Both the position numbers and the translations under genes were made by a program. From an uncultured Candidatus Melainabacteria bacterium (GTDB lineage: Bacteria; Cyanobacteriota; Vampirovibrionia; Gastranaerophilales; Gastranaerophilaceae): DNA of 19,419 nucleotides. Below are positions 1 to 6,392 of this stretch, in pieces. A model generated the notes under the pieces. The model made no database searches, was not told where the DNA came from, and saw nothing but the letters and a program-made list of their open reading frames with translations. The stretch's first letter is position 1; the number at the start of each line of letters is the position of its first letter. The stretch spans positions 1 to 19,419 of the forward strand of contig CAKVLL010000034.1 in NCBI GenBank assembly GCA_934757255.1, given 5' to 3'.

Positions 1-417
1 AACAGCGTAGATGTTTCAAAATTCATCAACAGAGTTATGAGACGTGGTAAAAAATCACTTGCTGAAAAAATATTCTATTCAACAATCACTAAGGTTGAAG
101 AAAGAACAAACGAAAAGGGCTTGGAAATTTTCCAAAAAGCTCTTACAAATGCTACTCCATTATTGGAAGTTAAAGCAAGACGTATCGGTGGTTCTACTTA
201 TCAAGTGCCTATCGATGTTAAACCTGACAGAGGTTTCGCTCTAGCTTCTTCTTGGATTATTGCAGCAGCAAAAAATAGAAGCGGTAAATCATTCGTAGAA
301 AAACTTACAAGTGAATTGGTTGACGCATCTAACGGTAACGGCGCAGCTTGCAAAAAGCGTGAAGATACCCACAGAATGGCTGAAGCTAACAAAGCATTTG
401 CTCACTACAGATATTAA
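1..417 (+). CDS. rpsG: 30S ribosomal protein S7, 5'-truncated by window edge
   Basis: This is ribosomal protein S7, a primary 16S rRNA-binding protein that organises the head of the small subunit. The frame is open from base 1, so the gene starts before the window. The visible 138 residues begin NSVDVSKFINRVMRRGKKS and end AFAHYRY, and they include the family stretch RRIGGSTYQVPIDV. S7 is usually about 156 residues, so roughly 18 N-terminal residues are missing. An internal ATG at 37 is not the start. In most bacteria rpsG is followed by fusA and tuf (the str operon). Here a terminator hairpin follows within 20 bases and the next gene is an unrelated convergent prepilin, so the operon ends at rpsG. 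Confidence 0.98.
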   Translation, partial: NSVDVSKFINRVMRRGKKSLAEKIFYSTITKVEERTNEKGLEIFQKALTNATPLLEVKARRIGGSTYQVPIDVKPDRGFALASSWIIAAAKNRSGKSFVEKLTSELVDASNGNGAACKKREDTHRMAEANKAFAHYRY

Positions 418-434
418 TATTTTAATATTTAATA

Positions 435-468
435 AAAAAATAGGATGGCGAAAGTCATCCTATTTTTT
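435..468. terminator. Bidirectional intrinsic terminator between rpsG and the prepilin gene
   Basis: A 13-bp perfect stem (435-447 with 456-468, core TAGGATG/CATCCTA) is extended by a G-U and a C-G pair to close on a GAAA tetraloop (450-453). An A run precedes the core and a T run follows it, so each strand gives a stem ending in U residues. It lies 18 bases after the rpsG stop and about 60 bases past the stop of the convergent prepilin gene. It can therefore end both transcripts. Confidence 0.9.
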
Positions 469-527
469 ATTGGAAAATTTTTAATTTTACGAGTAATGTC
501 GACCAAAGAATTTAATTATTATCAGAT

Positions 528-1721
528 TTAGTTGTAAATAGTTATAAGAGTATACTTAGGTTTTCCATCGCTCACAACGGAACTACTAGTACAAACGTAG
601 TTTAGTACTTCACAATCAAATGTTCTACTATCTATAGAGACGCTATATTTAAAAGGAGAGCCAGCTCCTAAAATATTACTGTTGCTATTTGTTAACGTTC
701 CAGCTGGAATGAATATACTTTCTGTGTCTATTACACCCATTCGATTGCCAGTTATGACAAAATTTACATCTGCATCGAGTGCTCTTGATAAAGAAAGTGT
801 TGCTGGATAGCTATTAACACCACCTTGCCGTACCCTTTCTACTGATAAGGTTAAAGTAACATCACTATTATCTTTTTCACCTTCATTTCCGCCGTCAGCA
901 CCGCAAGATTCTGTCTCCTCATTCCAAGACTGACCAGCTGGGCATGTGCCACCATTACCATTACAATCTTTATATAAAAAACCTTGTCCAATAATGTTAT
1001 TTGCAATTTCTATATCTTCAACAGCAGAAATTTTATTTGTCAAAGATGTTCTGCTTTTAAGGTAATCTATCCCTTTTTTATCGGCAGCGACAACTTTTCC
1101 GTCAGCTGCAATTTGGAATTTAAATATATCTGGGTTGGTACAACTGTCTGCGTTATATATACAACTATTGTCTGTCCCATTAACATTATTATTGGAAGGG
1201 TCTATATCAACATAAATATCTGTTTGGTATCGTGCTGTCCAGTTTGCTGAGTTTATATTTGTAGCAACCTGTGGAACAATTCTCCAACGCATACCACTTT
1301 GTGTCGTAAAAGAGGGGCTTGTAAAACCGTTTGTATAATCTGCTGCATTAAAGCTGTAAGGAGTGGTGCTACAGCTTATATCTGTTTCAGAAACTCCAAG
1401 GCTATATGCCATTAAACTACAAAGTTTACTATCACCACGATATCGTGCGTTAGTAAAGCGACTGTCAAGCGGATTATCAAGGCTAATTAAAGGATGTTCC
1501 GCACAAGAAGCATTTGATGTTTGATTGCATACAGGGTAGAGTTTTGAATTTGAAGCTAAATTTTTAACCAGGGTGCTAATAGTATCATAAGTTTTTAAAT
1601 ATTGAACTTTTGTTTTATCCGGCATTAATTTTTGCATCGCCGGCATAACTAAAGCTGCTATGATACCTATAATTCCTAATGTCATCAGTAATTCTGATAG
1701 TGTAAAACCTGATTTTTTCAT
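528..1721 (-). CDS. Type IV prepilin-like (pseudopilin) protein with a C-terminal beta-rich domain
   Basis: The protein (397 aa) starts MKKSGFTLSELLMTLGIIG, a textbook type III (prepilin) leader. A prepilin peptidase would cut between G5 and F6, leaving Phe1 and Glu at +5, followed by a hydrophobic helix to about residue 30. Residues 30-250 form a globular region with several Cys and many Asn/Ser/Thr. Around 253-285 there is a Cys/Gly-rich linker (DCNGNGGTCPAGQSW). Residues 286-397 look like a separate all-beta module, with alternating hydrophobics and an IPAG motif reminiscent of Calx-beta folds. At about 400 residues it is much larger than a major pilin, so a minor pilin or adhesive pseudopilin is more likely. 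The start has a good ribosome site (GGAGA, 8 bases upstream) and its own promoter. It stands alone, with no pilus assembly genes nearby. The exact role is unknown. Confidence 0.85.
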   Translation of the reverse strand: MKKSGFTLSELLMTLGIIGIIAALVMPAMQKLMPDKTKVQYLKTYDTISTLVKNLASNSKLYPVCNQTSNASCAEHPLISLDNPLDSRFTNARYRGDSKLCSLMAYSLGVSETDISCSTTPYSFNAADYTNGFTSPSFTTQSGMRWRIVPQVATNINSANWTARYQTDIYVDIDPSNNNVNGTDNSCIYNADSCTNPDIFKFQIAADGKVVAADKKGIDYLKSRTSLTNKISAVEDIEIANNIIGQGFLYKDCNGNGGTCPAGQSWNEETESCGADGGNEGEKDNSDVTLTLSVERVRQGGVNSYPATLSLSRALDADVNFVITGNRMGVIDTESIFIPAGTLTNSNSNILGAGSPFKYSVSIDSRTFDCEVLNYVCTSSSVVSDGKPKYTLITIYN

Positions 1722-1743
1722 AAATATTCTCCAGATATTATTT

Positions 1744-1772
1744 ATAATACTATATTTATTAATATTTGTGAA
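1744..1772 (-). promoter_or_regulatory. Sigma70-type promoter for the prepilin gene
   Basis: Reading the minus strand there is a -35 box TTCACA (1767-1772), a 17-base spacer and a -10 box TATTAT (1744-1749). Each box matches the consensus at 5 of 6 positions. Transcription would start about 15 bases upstream of the GGAGA ribosome site of the prepilin gene. Confidence 0.6.
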
Positions 1773-1807
1773 GAAGTGTATAAATTTTAGGTAATGATAT
1801 AAAATAC

Positions 1808-1847
1808 GGGGAAAATAAACTTTTTATTCAAATTGTATATTTTCCCC
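1808..1847 (-). terminator. Possible terminator after the AAA+ ATPase gene
   Basis: A 10-bp perfect inverted repeat (1808-1817 GGGGAAAATA with 1838-1847 TATTTTCCCC) encloses a 20-base loop just past the ATPase stop. On the minus strand it is followed by GTATTTTATAT, only a weak U tract, so the call is tentative. Confidence 0.45.
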
Positions 1848-1857
1848 TTGTTTTATA

Positions 1858-3363
1858 TTATTTATTGTAACCAATAGGAGTTCTTTCTGTTATATTTCTG
1901 TCTTTTTCAAATATTTCAATAGCAGCATCAAAATCTTCTTGAGTTATTTTAAAATCATTGATATCGTTCTTGTTAAAAGTCTTATTATCCATTTTTTCAA
2001 AAATACCAGCTCGTACGTAACCATGGTTATGGGCTTCATTTACAATAAGACGAATATCGGCTCCTGTAGCTTTTTGTTTTTCTAATCTTTTAAGCATATC
2101 TTCTATGTTAACATTTTCGTCTATTGGTTTGTTTTTGGTGTGGATTTTAAATATTTCTCTTAAACCGGCTAAATCCGGAGTATCAACTTTGTAGTGTTTG
2201 CCAAAACGTCCGGCTCTAATGATGGCCTTGTCTAATGCTTTATAGTTGTTTGTTGCAGCAACTACAAAAACATCATCTCCTTCATTATCAATGTCAGTCA
2301 TAAGGGTAAGAATTTGGTTTACAACTTTATCGCCATATTCATCTTTTCCACTCCTATTTTTAGCTACAGCATCAAATTCATCTAAGAAAATTATGGTTGG
2401 TTGGTTCTCTTTGGCTTCTTTAAATAGTTTTCTCCAATTTTCTTCTGATTCACCAACCCACTTAGATTCTAAATCTAAACCGTTTAGGCTGATAAAAGTA
2501 GCGTCAGCTTCATTAGCCAATGCTCTTGCAATGTGTGTTTTGCCTGTTCCTGGAGGTCCATATAAAATGCAACCGTGGTTTACATCAATATTTTCATAAG
2601 CTTCCGGATAACGAATCGGATATATAATATCTTTTTTTAATTCATCCTTCAATTTGTCTAAGCCGCCAACATCTGCAAAACTCACATTGGAACCTTTTTT
2701 GGATTTTACTACAATCATTTTAGATAAGGTTTTTTTATTTAATTCTTCAATTTTTGGTTCAACGTCTTTTGTATGATCAATTGATTTTGTAAAATTTTTT
2801 CTGAATGTACTTATATTTCCTTTTGGTTTTGTCATAAGAGGGATTAATTTCCCATTGATAGAAATAATGTCACCATCTGTAATATAAAAACTTTCATTTG
2901 GACTAAGCGAGTATGTTTTATTTCCTGTTATAAATGGTATTTCAAAATCGTTTAAGTTGATAATTTCATTGTCACCAATACTATTTTTTATAAATCCTAA
3001 AGAAGCACCTAAGTCATCATCAGGAATGAAGAAGCTACGTTTTATTGCATTTTGACTTAAAGTTTCGGATTTGTACATCCTTTTTGCACTTTCATGCATA
3101 TCTTTGCCAACAAGAAGCAAATCTCCAAGTTTAAAATGTTCTAATATTGAGGCAATGCGCTCTTCTATTGGGATTTTTTTAACTAAGTCTAATGAATTAA
3201 TCGGTGTAGCTTTAAAATTAATTAGAGCGTGATTGTAAGTTTTATTTAAAACATTTAAGTCTGTGATTGATGAATTCTGCATTGTTAATTGATTATTATT
3301 TTTCTTTTTTGTTGCGGTACTATTTAGATAATTAATCTGTTGTGTAATTGGGTTGATTCTCAT
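1858..3363 (-). CDS. AAA+ ATPase (classic AAA clade) with an unusual N-terminal region
   Basis: The protein has 501 aa. The C-terminal half is a single classic AAA module: FADVGGLDKLKDEL (229-242), Walker A GPPGTGKT (269-276), pore-loop region KWVG (301-304), Walker B IIFLDEFD (324-331), sensor-1 ATNN (370-373), and the RAGRFG arginine-finger region (383-388). This spacing resembles Cdc48/katanin/FtsH-type remodelling ATPases, but there is no membrane segment, zinc protease motif or second AAA domain. Residues 1-45 are low-complexity, followed by NFKATP (49-54). Residues 62-105 (IPIEERIASILEHF onwards) weakly resemble an F-box. Residues 110-178, with a GDIISINGK-like end, weakly resemble an FHA or beta-sandwich domain. 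The substrate is unknown. The ribosome site AAGGAGGA is near-perfect. The gene has its own promoter and a long structured leader. It is probably a cytosolic unfoldase or remodeller specialised by its N-terminal region. Confidence 0.9.
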   Translation of the reverse strand: MRINPITQQINYLNSTATKKKNNNQLTMQNSSITDLNVLNKTYNHALINFKATPINSLDLVKKIPIEERIASILEHFKLGDLLLVGKDMHESAKRMYKSETLSQNAIKRSFFIPDDDLGASLGFIKNSIGDNEIINLNDFEIPFITGNKTYSLSPNESFYITDGDIISINGKLIPLMTKPKGNISTFRKNFTKSIDHTKDVEPKIEELNKKTLSKMIVVKSKKGSNVSFADVGGLDKLKDELKKDIIYPIRYPEAYENIDVNHGCILYGPPGTGKTHIARALANEADATFISLNGLDLESKWVGESEENWRKLFKEAKENQPTIIFLDEFDAVAKNRSGKDEYGDKVVNQILTLMTDIDNEGDDVFVVAATNNYKALDKAIIRAGRFGKHYKVDTPDLAGLREIFKIHTKNKPIDENVNIEDMLKRLEKQKATGADIRLIVNEAHNHGYVRAGIFEKMDNKTFNKNDINDFKITQEDFDAAIEIFEKDRNITERTPIGYNK

Positions 3364-3403
3364 TTAGTCCTCCTTGTATGCCTATGATAAGTACAAAAAT
3401 ATA

Positions 3404-3476
3404 GCTTGTAAAATTCTCTAAGAATTTACAAGCCAACATTGTTTGATTATAATTATTTAACTAACTTGCAAATTCT
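3404..3476 (-). promoter_or_regulatory. Putative attenuator: competing antiterminator and terminator hairpins in the AAA+ ATPase leader
   Basis: In minus-strand RNA three segments compete. Segment 1 (3465-3476, AGAATTTGCAAG) can pair with segment 2 (3421-3432, CTTGTAAATTCT) over 12 positions with one G-U. Segment 2 can instead pair with segment 3 (3405-3417, AGAATTTTACAAG) with one bulged A. The 2:3 hairpin is extended by one G-C pair and followed directly by TATATTTTTG, so it reads as an intrinsic terminator about 40 bases before the ATPase start. Segment 1 and segment 3 are near-duplicates, which is the classic layout of a transcription attenuator. Which signal tips the balance is not visible from sequence. 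Confidence 0.5.
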
Positions 3477-3559
3477 ACTTTTGTGCAACATAACAAAAAC
3501 ATCGAATTCATCACTCGACAATTTTCAATATGCTTAATTAGTGAATTAAAGTTAAACAA
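3461..3559 (-). CDS. Possible leader peptide in the attenuator region
   Basis: An open frame of 32 codons runs from TTG (3557-3559) to TAG (3461-3463), ending TKVEFAS. A shorter 16-codon version starts at ATG 3509-3511. The stop codon sits immediately after attenuator segment 1, so a ribosome finishing the peptide would cover segment 1 and favour the terminator. The TTG is preceded by AAAAGGGATTATT (3563-3575), the same 13 bases that precede the ATG of the large kinase-like gene at 16520, where they act as ribosome site. The peptide contains FLLCC. There is no conservation evidence, and a short open frame can arise by chance. Confidence 0.3.
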   Translation of the reverse strand: MFNFNSLIKHIENCRVMNSMFLLCCTKVEFAS

Positions 3560-3594
3560 AAAAATAATCCCTTTTGAATAATTGTAACTTTTAC

Positions 3595-3623
3595 ACTATA
3601 TAGGATGTTTCGAATTCTGTCAA
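3595..3623 (-). promoter_or_regulatory. Consensus sigma70 promoter for the AAA+ ATPase leader
   Basis: On the minus strand a perfect -35 box TTGACA (3618-3623) is followed by a 17-base spacer and TATAGT (3595-3600, 5 of 6). The start would be near 3588. This leaves a leader of about 225 bases before the ATPase ATG and places the promoter just downstream of the HD-GYP gene. Confidence 0.8.
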
Positions 3624-3641
3624 TAGTTTTCTTAACAATAC

Positions 3642-4406
3642 TTAAACTTTTTCATTAGCAGTTACATATTTTACCAGTGCGTTATAGACTTCCGGCAAAA
3701 TCTTTCCCTCTCTGACTTCTTTGTATAAGATGAGAAGGGCTTCAATTCTACTTAATTTTTTTCTATAAACTCTAGCTTCTCTAAGAGCGCTATATTTATC
3801 AGAAATTGAAACAATTTGAACTCCAATGTCTGAAGCAATTTTTTCATTTTCAAGCGCCGGATATCCGGAGTTGTTTAAATTTTGATGATGGTATTTAATT
3901 AGTTCTAAAGTTTCAACTGACAAATCTTGTGTTTTTAAAAGCTCGTATCCTAGTGTTGAATGAATGTTCATAATTTCGCGTTCTTTTATATTAAGTTTTG
4001 CCGGTTTATTTAAAATTTTTGATGGAATTAATACTTTGCCTAAATCATGTAGCATTGAAGCTTCTTTTATAACATCTTTATTTAATCCGGTTTTTAAGTT
4101 ATCGGCTAAGACAGAAAAAACGCCTGTGGCGATATTGCAAGTTTCATTCATGTGACCGCCAGTTAAATCTTTTAACGTTTTTGTATCAATCTCAGGTTTG
4201 ATTTTGTATTTTTTTAGTAAATTTCTTATATTTGGATTAAGTGACAACATGTTTTTAACGGCATACTTTTGTAACTTTTCATCTTTGCCTGTTTTTAAAA
4301 AAGTTCTTCCGAAATTATCGGCAAAGACAAAGTAGCTGTTACGATTAATTTGCACAGCACCTTTTAAGCTTACTCTCTTATTTTTGTGGGGTTTTGTTAA
4401 AATCAT
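3642..4406 (-). CDS. HD-GYP-type phosphohydrolase (variant motif)
   Basis: The 254-aa protein has an HD-superfamily metal-dependent phosphohydrolase domain from about residue 75 to 248, closest to the HD-GYP class that hydrolyses cyclic di-GMP. Visible metal-binding residues are H85, the HD pair H120-D121 in MLHDLGKVLIPSKIL, H149 in the xHSTLG motif, H173-H174 and D203 in ISDKYSAL. The GYP signature (181-183) and the following DKYSALREARVYRKKL region also fit. The usual HHExxDGxGYP reads HHQNLNNSGYP, so the Glu and the Asp-Gly pair are changed. Either activity, nucleotide preference or both may differ from canonical enzymes. Residues 1-70 hold no recognised sensor domain; they include RVSLKGAV at 11-18. 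No receiver or membrane segment is present and no Shine-Dalgarno sequence precedes the ATG. Confidence 0.83.
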   Translation of the reverse strand: MILTKPHKNKRVSLKGAVQINRNSYFVFADNFGRTFLKTGKDEKLQKYAVKNMLSLNPNIRNLLKKYKIKPEIDTKTLKDLTGGHMNETCNIATGVFSVLADNLKTGLNKDVIKEASMLHDLGKVLIPSKILNKPAKLNIKEREIMNIHSTLGYELLKTQDLSVETLELIKYHHQNLNNSGYPALENEKIASDIGVQIVSISDKYSALREARVYRKKLSRIEALLILYKEVREGKILPEVYNALVKYVTANEKV

Positions 4407-4564
4407 TGTTTTTAATTGGCTTGTTTCTTAATATAAGTTTACAATATAAGCATTATTTTTGCAATATTTTTTTGTATTATTTAAAAATTCTTCTTTTATA
4501 TTATCCAATTAGCGGTATAAATTCATTCTTTAATACGTATTCTAAATAAAAAGAGGAGAATTTT

Positions 4565-5098
4565 ATGACAGAAAAACGTTTTTTAAGTTTTATTTTAACA
4601 GAAGGAATTTTATTAGCTGCATTGGGACTTGGAATGTTAATTCTTCCCAAAATAACAACAATTTCATTTGGGCTAATGTTATGTTTAAGTTTGATAATCT
4701 ATGGTGGTTACAAAATTATAAATGCATTTTTTACAAGAAATTATTCAAGACACTTTATTTTAAATATATTTCTTGGTGCTCTACTGTTTATTGTTGGCAT
4801 ATTTCTATTTATGGCGCCAATGTTTAATCTTGTATTAATTACAAGTGGTATCGGTGTTTATTTTGTTTTGGAAAGTGTTGCTGCAACTGCGTTTGCTTTG
4901 CAAAATAAAGGAACTTTGTATTTCTGGTGGGCGAATATTTTAGTTAGCATAATGCAATTTTTGCTCGGTTTAATTATAATTCTTGGCTTGCCTAGTACTG
5001 CTCTTTGGGTTGTAGGTGTTCTTATTGGTATAAATTTCTTAATTGCCGGTATGGTGTTAATTAGTATGTATATTGGGACAAAATATGTATTTAATTAA
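4565..5098 (+). CDS. HdeD-like (DUF308) six-helix membrane protein
   Basis: The 177-aa protein is almost entirely hydrophobic, with six predicted transmembrane helices arranged as three hairpins, at about residues 9-27, 31-51, 62-83, 88-111, 121-141 and 147-171. Length and layout fit the HdeD family (DUF308), inner-membrane proteins whose founding member is linked to acid resistance in E. coli. The biochemical function is unknown. A strong ribosome site (AGAGGAGA) precedes the ATG. A possible -10 box TATAAA lies at 4516-4521, without a convincing -35 box. It is divergent from the HD-GYP gene and is followed by a separate promoter for rbfA, so it is probably its own transcript. It could also be an unrelated small multi-pass protein of similar shape. 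Confidence 0.75.
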   Translation: MTEKRFLSFILTEGILLAALGLGMLILPKITTISFGLMLCLSLIIYGGYKIINAFFTRNYSRHFILNIFLGALLFIVGIFLFMAPMFNLVLITSGIGVYFVLESVAATAFALQNKGTLYFWWANILVSIMQFLLGLIIILGLPSTALWVVGVLIGINFLIAGMVLISMYIGTKYVFN

Positions 5099-5135
5099 AC
5101 AGCAAATTGAAAAGTATTAGTTTGCATTTACTTTA

Positions 5136-5144
5136 TGATATAAT
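5136..5144 (+). promoter_or_regulatory. Extended -10 promoter for rbfA-truB
   Basis: TGATATAAT gives a perfect -10 box (5139-5144) with the extended TG element (5136-5137). No good -35 box lies at the right distance. Transcription would start near 5151, about 22 bases before the rbfA ATG. Confidence 0.65.
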
Positions 5145-5172
5145 GAGATTATTATACATAAGGAGAAAAACA

Positions 5173-5520
5173 ATGTCTTTAAGAAACGAACGAGTTAGAA
5201 AAGAATTAATGCGTGATATTTCTGATATCTTGAGAAAAGAAATTAGAGGACTTGAAGGTGTTGTTTCAATTGTAGATGTAGAAGTTTCTCACGATAATTC
5301 TTATGCAAAAGTATTTTATAGTGTTTTAGGTTCATCTGAACAAATAGAAAAAGATAAGGCTATTATAGAAAAAAATACTGGCAGGGTAAGATTTGAAATA
5401 GGAAAGCGTATTCGTTTGAGAGTGACTCCTGAAATTAAATTTGTATATTCTGATGGTTTGGAGCAAGGCTCTAGAGTTCTTGACTTGATTGAAAAAATAT
5501 CAAGAGGCGAAATTAAGTAA
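5173..5520 (+). CDS. rbfA: Ribosome-binding factor A
   Basis: RbfA (115 aa) is a small KH-fold protein that binds the 30S subunit and assists 16S rRNA 5'-end maturation and cold adaptation. The start MSLRNERVRKELMRDISDIL, the central EVSHDNSYAKVFYSV and the C-terminal RVTPEIKFVYSDGLEQGSRV are typical of the family, and the length is normal. The frame stays open upstream to a TTG at 5107. That extension is rejected because it would cover the promoter -10 box and lacks family residues, while the ATG at 5173 has the ribosome site AAGGAGA. truB follows with no gap (TAA then ATG). The usual upstream partners nusA and infB are absent here. Confidence 0.95.
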   Translation: MSLRNERVRKELMRDISDILRKEIRGLEGVVSIVDVEVSHDNSYAKVFYSVLGSSEQIEKDKAIIEKNTGRVRFEIGKRIRLRVTPEIKFVYSDGLEQGSRVLDLIEKISRGEIK

Positions 5521-6387
5521 ATGTTTGGATTCTTGAACATTTATAAACCTAAAGGCAAAACTTCACACGATGTTGTTTCTATTTTAAGACGCGTAACTAA
5601 AGTTAAACAAATCGGCCATACCGGCACTTTAGACCCATTTGCAGAAGGAGTTTTGCCAATTTGCATTGGAAAAGCTACTCGCTTAATTGAATACTTAAAT
5701 GACGAAAAAGCTTACGTTGGTACTATTAAATTTGGTCAAGCAACAACCACGTATGATTTGGAAGGTGAAGTTACAAATTCTTCCGAATTAAAACCGACTA
5801 TAGATGATATAGAGCAAGTGCTTTGCTTTTTCAAAGGTGAAATTGAACAGCTTCCGCCAATATATTCTGCGATAAAAGTGAATGGTAAAAAACTTTATGA
5901 ATATGCAAGAAAAGGTGAGGAAGTTGAAATTAAACCTCGAAAAGTTTGTATAAATGAGTTGAAAATTTTGAACTACAATATAGATGAACAAACTTTAGAA
6001 CTTTATATTGACTGTTCAAAAGGAACTTATATTCGCTCTATTGCGAATGATTTGGGCGAAAAACTTGGCTGTTTTGGACATTTAATTAAACTTGTAAGAG
6101 TTAAAGCCGGAGATTTTTTCGTTCAAGATAGTGTAAAATTAGAAGATTTGCAAACCAAAGAAGATGTGTTAAATGATTTGATTTACCCCCTTGATAAATT
6201 AAATTATCAAAAATATGAACTTGACAACCTAGAGAAAGAAAAAATTTCTAATGGAATGCAAATTATAGCAAAAAATGATTTACAAAATGGAATAACGATT
6301 TTAACTAATCAAAATAAAATTGTTGCAGTAGCAGAAGCTGATGCTAACCGCTTGAAATGCTTAAAAGTTTTTCAGGACTGTCAATGA
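5521..6387 (+). CDS. truB: tRNA pseudouridine(55) synthase
   Basis: TruB (288 aa) makes pseudouridine 55 in the T-loop of tRNAs. The N-terminus FLNIYKPKGKTSHDVV and the catalytic motif GHTGTLDPFAEGVLPICIG (catalytic Asp38) are diagnostic. Other family blocks are the PPIYSAIKVNGKKLYEYAR stretch, the GTYIRSIANDLGEKLG block that forms the active-site wall, and a short C-terminal PUA-like part. The ATG follows the rbfA stop directly, so the two are co-translated. Its ribosome site, AGAGGCG, lies inside the end of rbfA. Downstream is a long inverted repeat that separates it from the convergent cyclase gene. Confidence 0.97.
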   Translation: MFGFLNIYKPKGKTSHDVVSILRRVTKVKQIGHTGTLDPFAEGVLPICIGKATRLIEYLNDEKAYVGTIKFGQATTTYDLEGEVTNSSELKPTIDDIEQVLCFFKGEIEQLPPIYSAIKVNGKKLYEYARKGEEVEIKPRKVCINELKILNYNIDEQTLELYIDCSKGTYIRSIANDLGEKLGCFGHLIKLVRVKAGDFFVQDSVKLEDLQTKEDVLNDLIYPLDKLNYQKYELDNLEKEKISNGMQIIAKNDLQNGITILTNQNKIVAVAEADANRLKCLKVFQDCQ

Positions 6388-6392
6388 TAAGT

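Noticed and set aside
984..1250. Plus-strand 88-residue Cys/Ile-rich frame
   Set aside because: It is antisense to the prepilin gene, which has a leader motif, ribosome site and promoter.
2246..2599. Plus-strand 117-residue frame
   Set aside because: It lies exactly opposite the conserved Walker A and B region of the AAA+ ATPase, so it is a shadow of that gene.
5107..5172. Extension of rbfA to a TTG start at 5107
   Set aside because: It would place the extended -10 promoter inside the gene, has no ribosome site, and adds residues foreign to RbfA. ATG 5173 has AAGGAGA.
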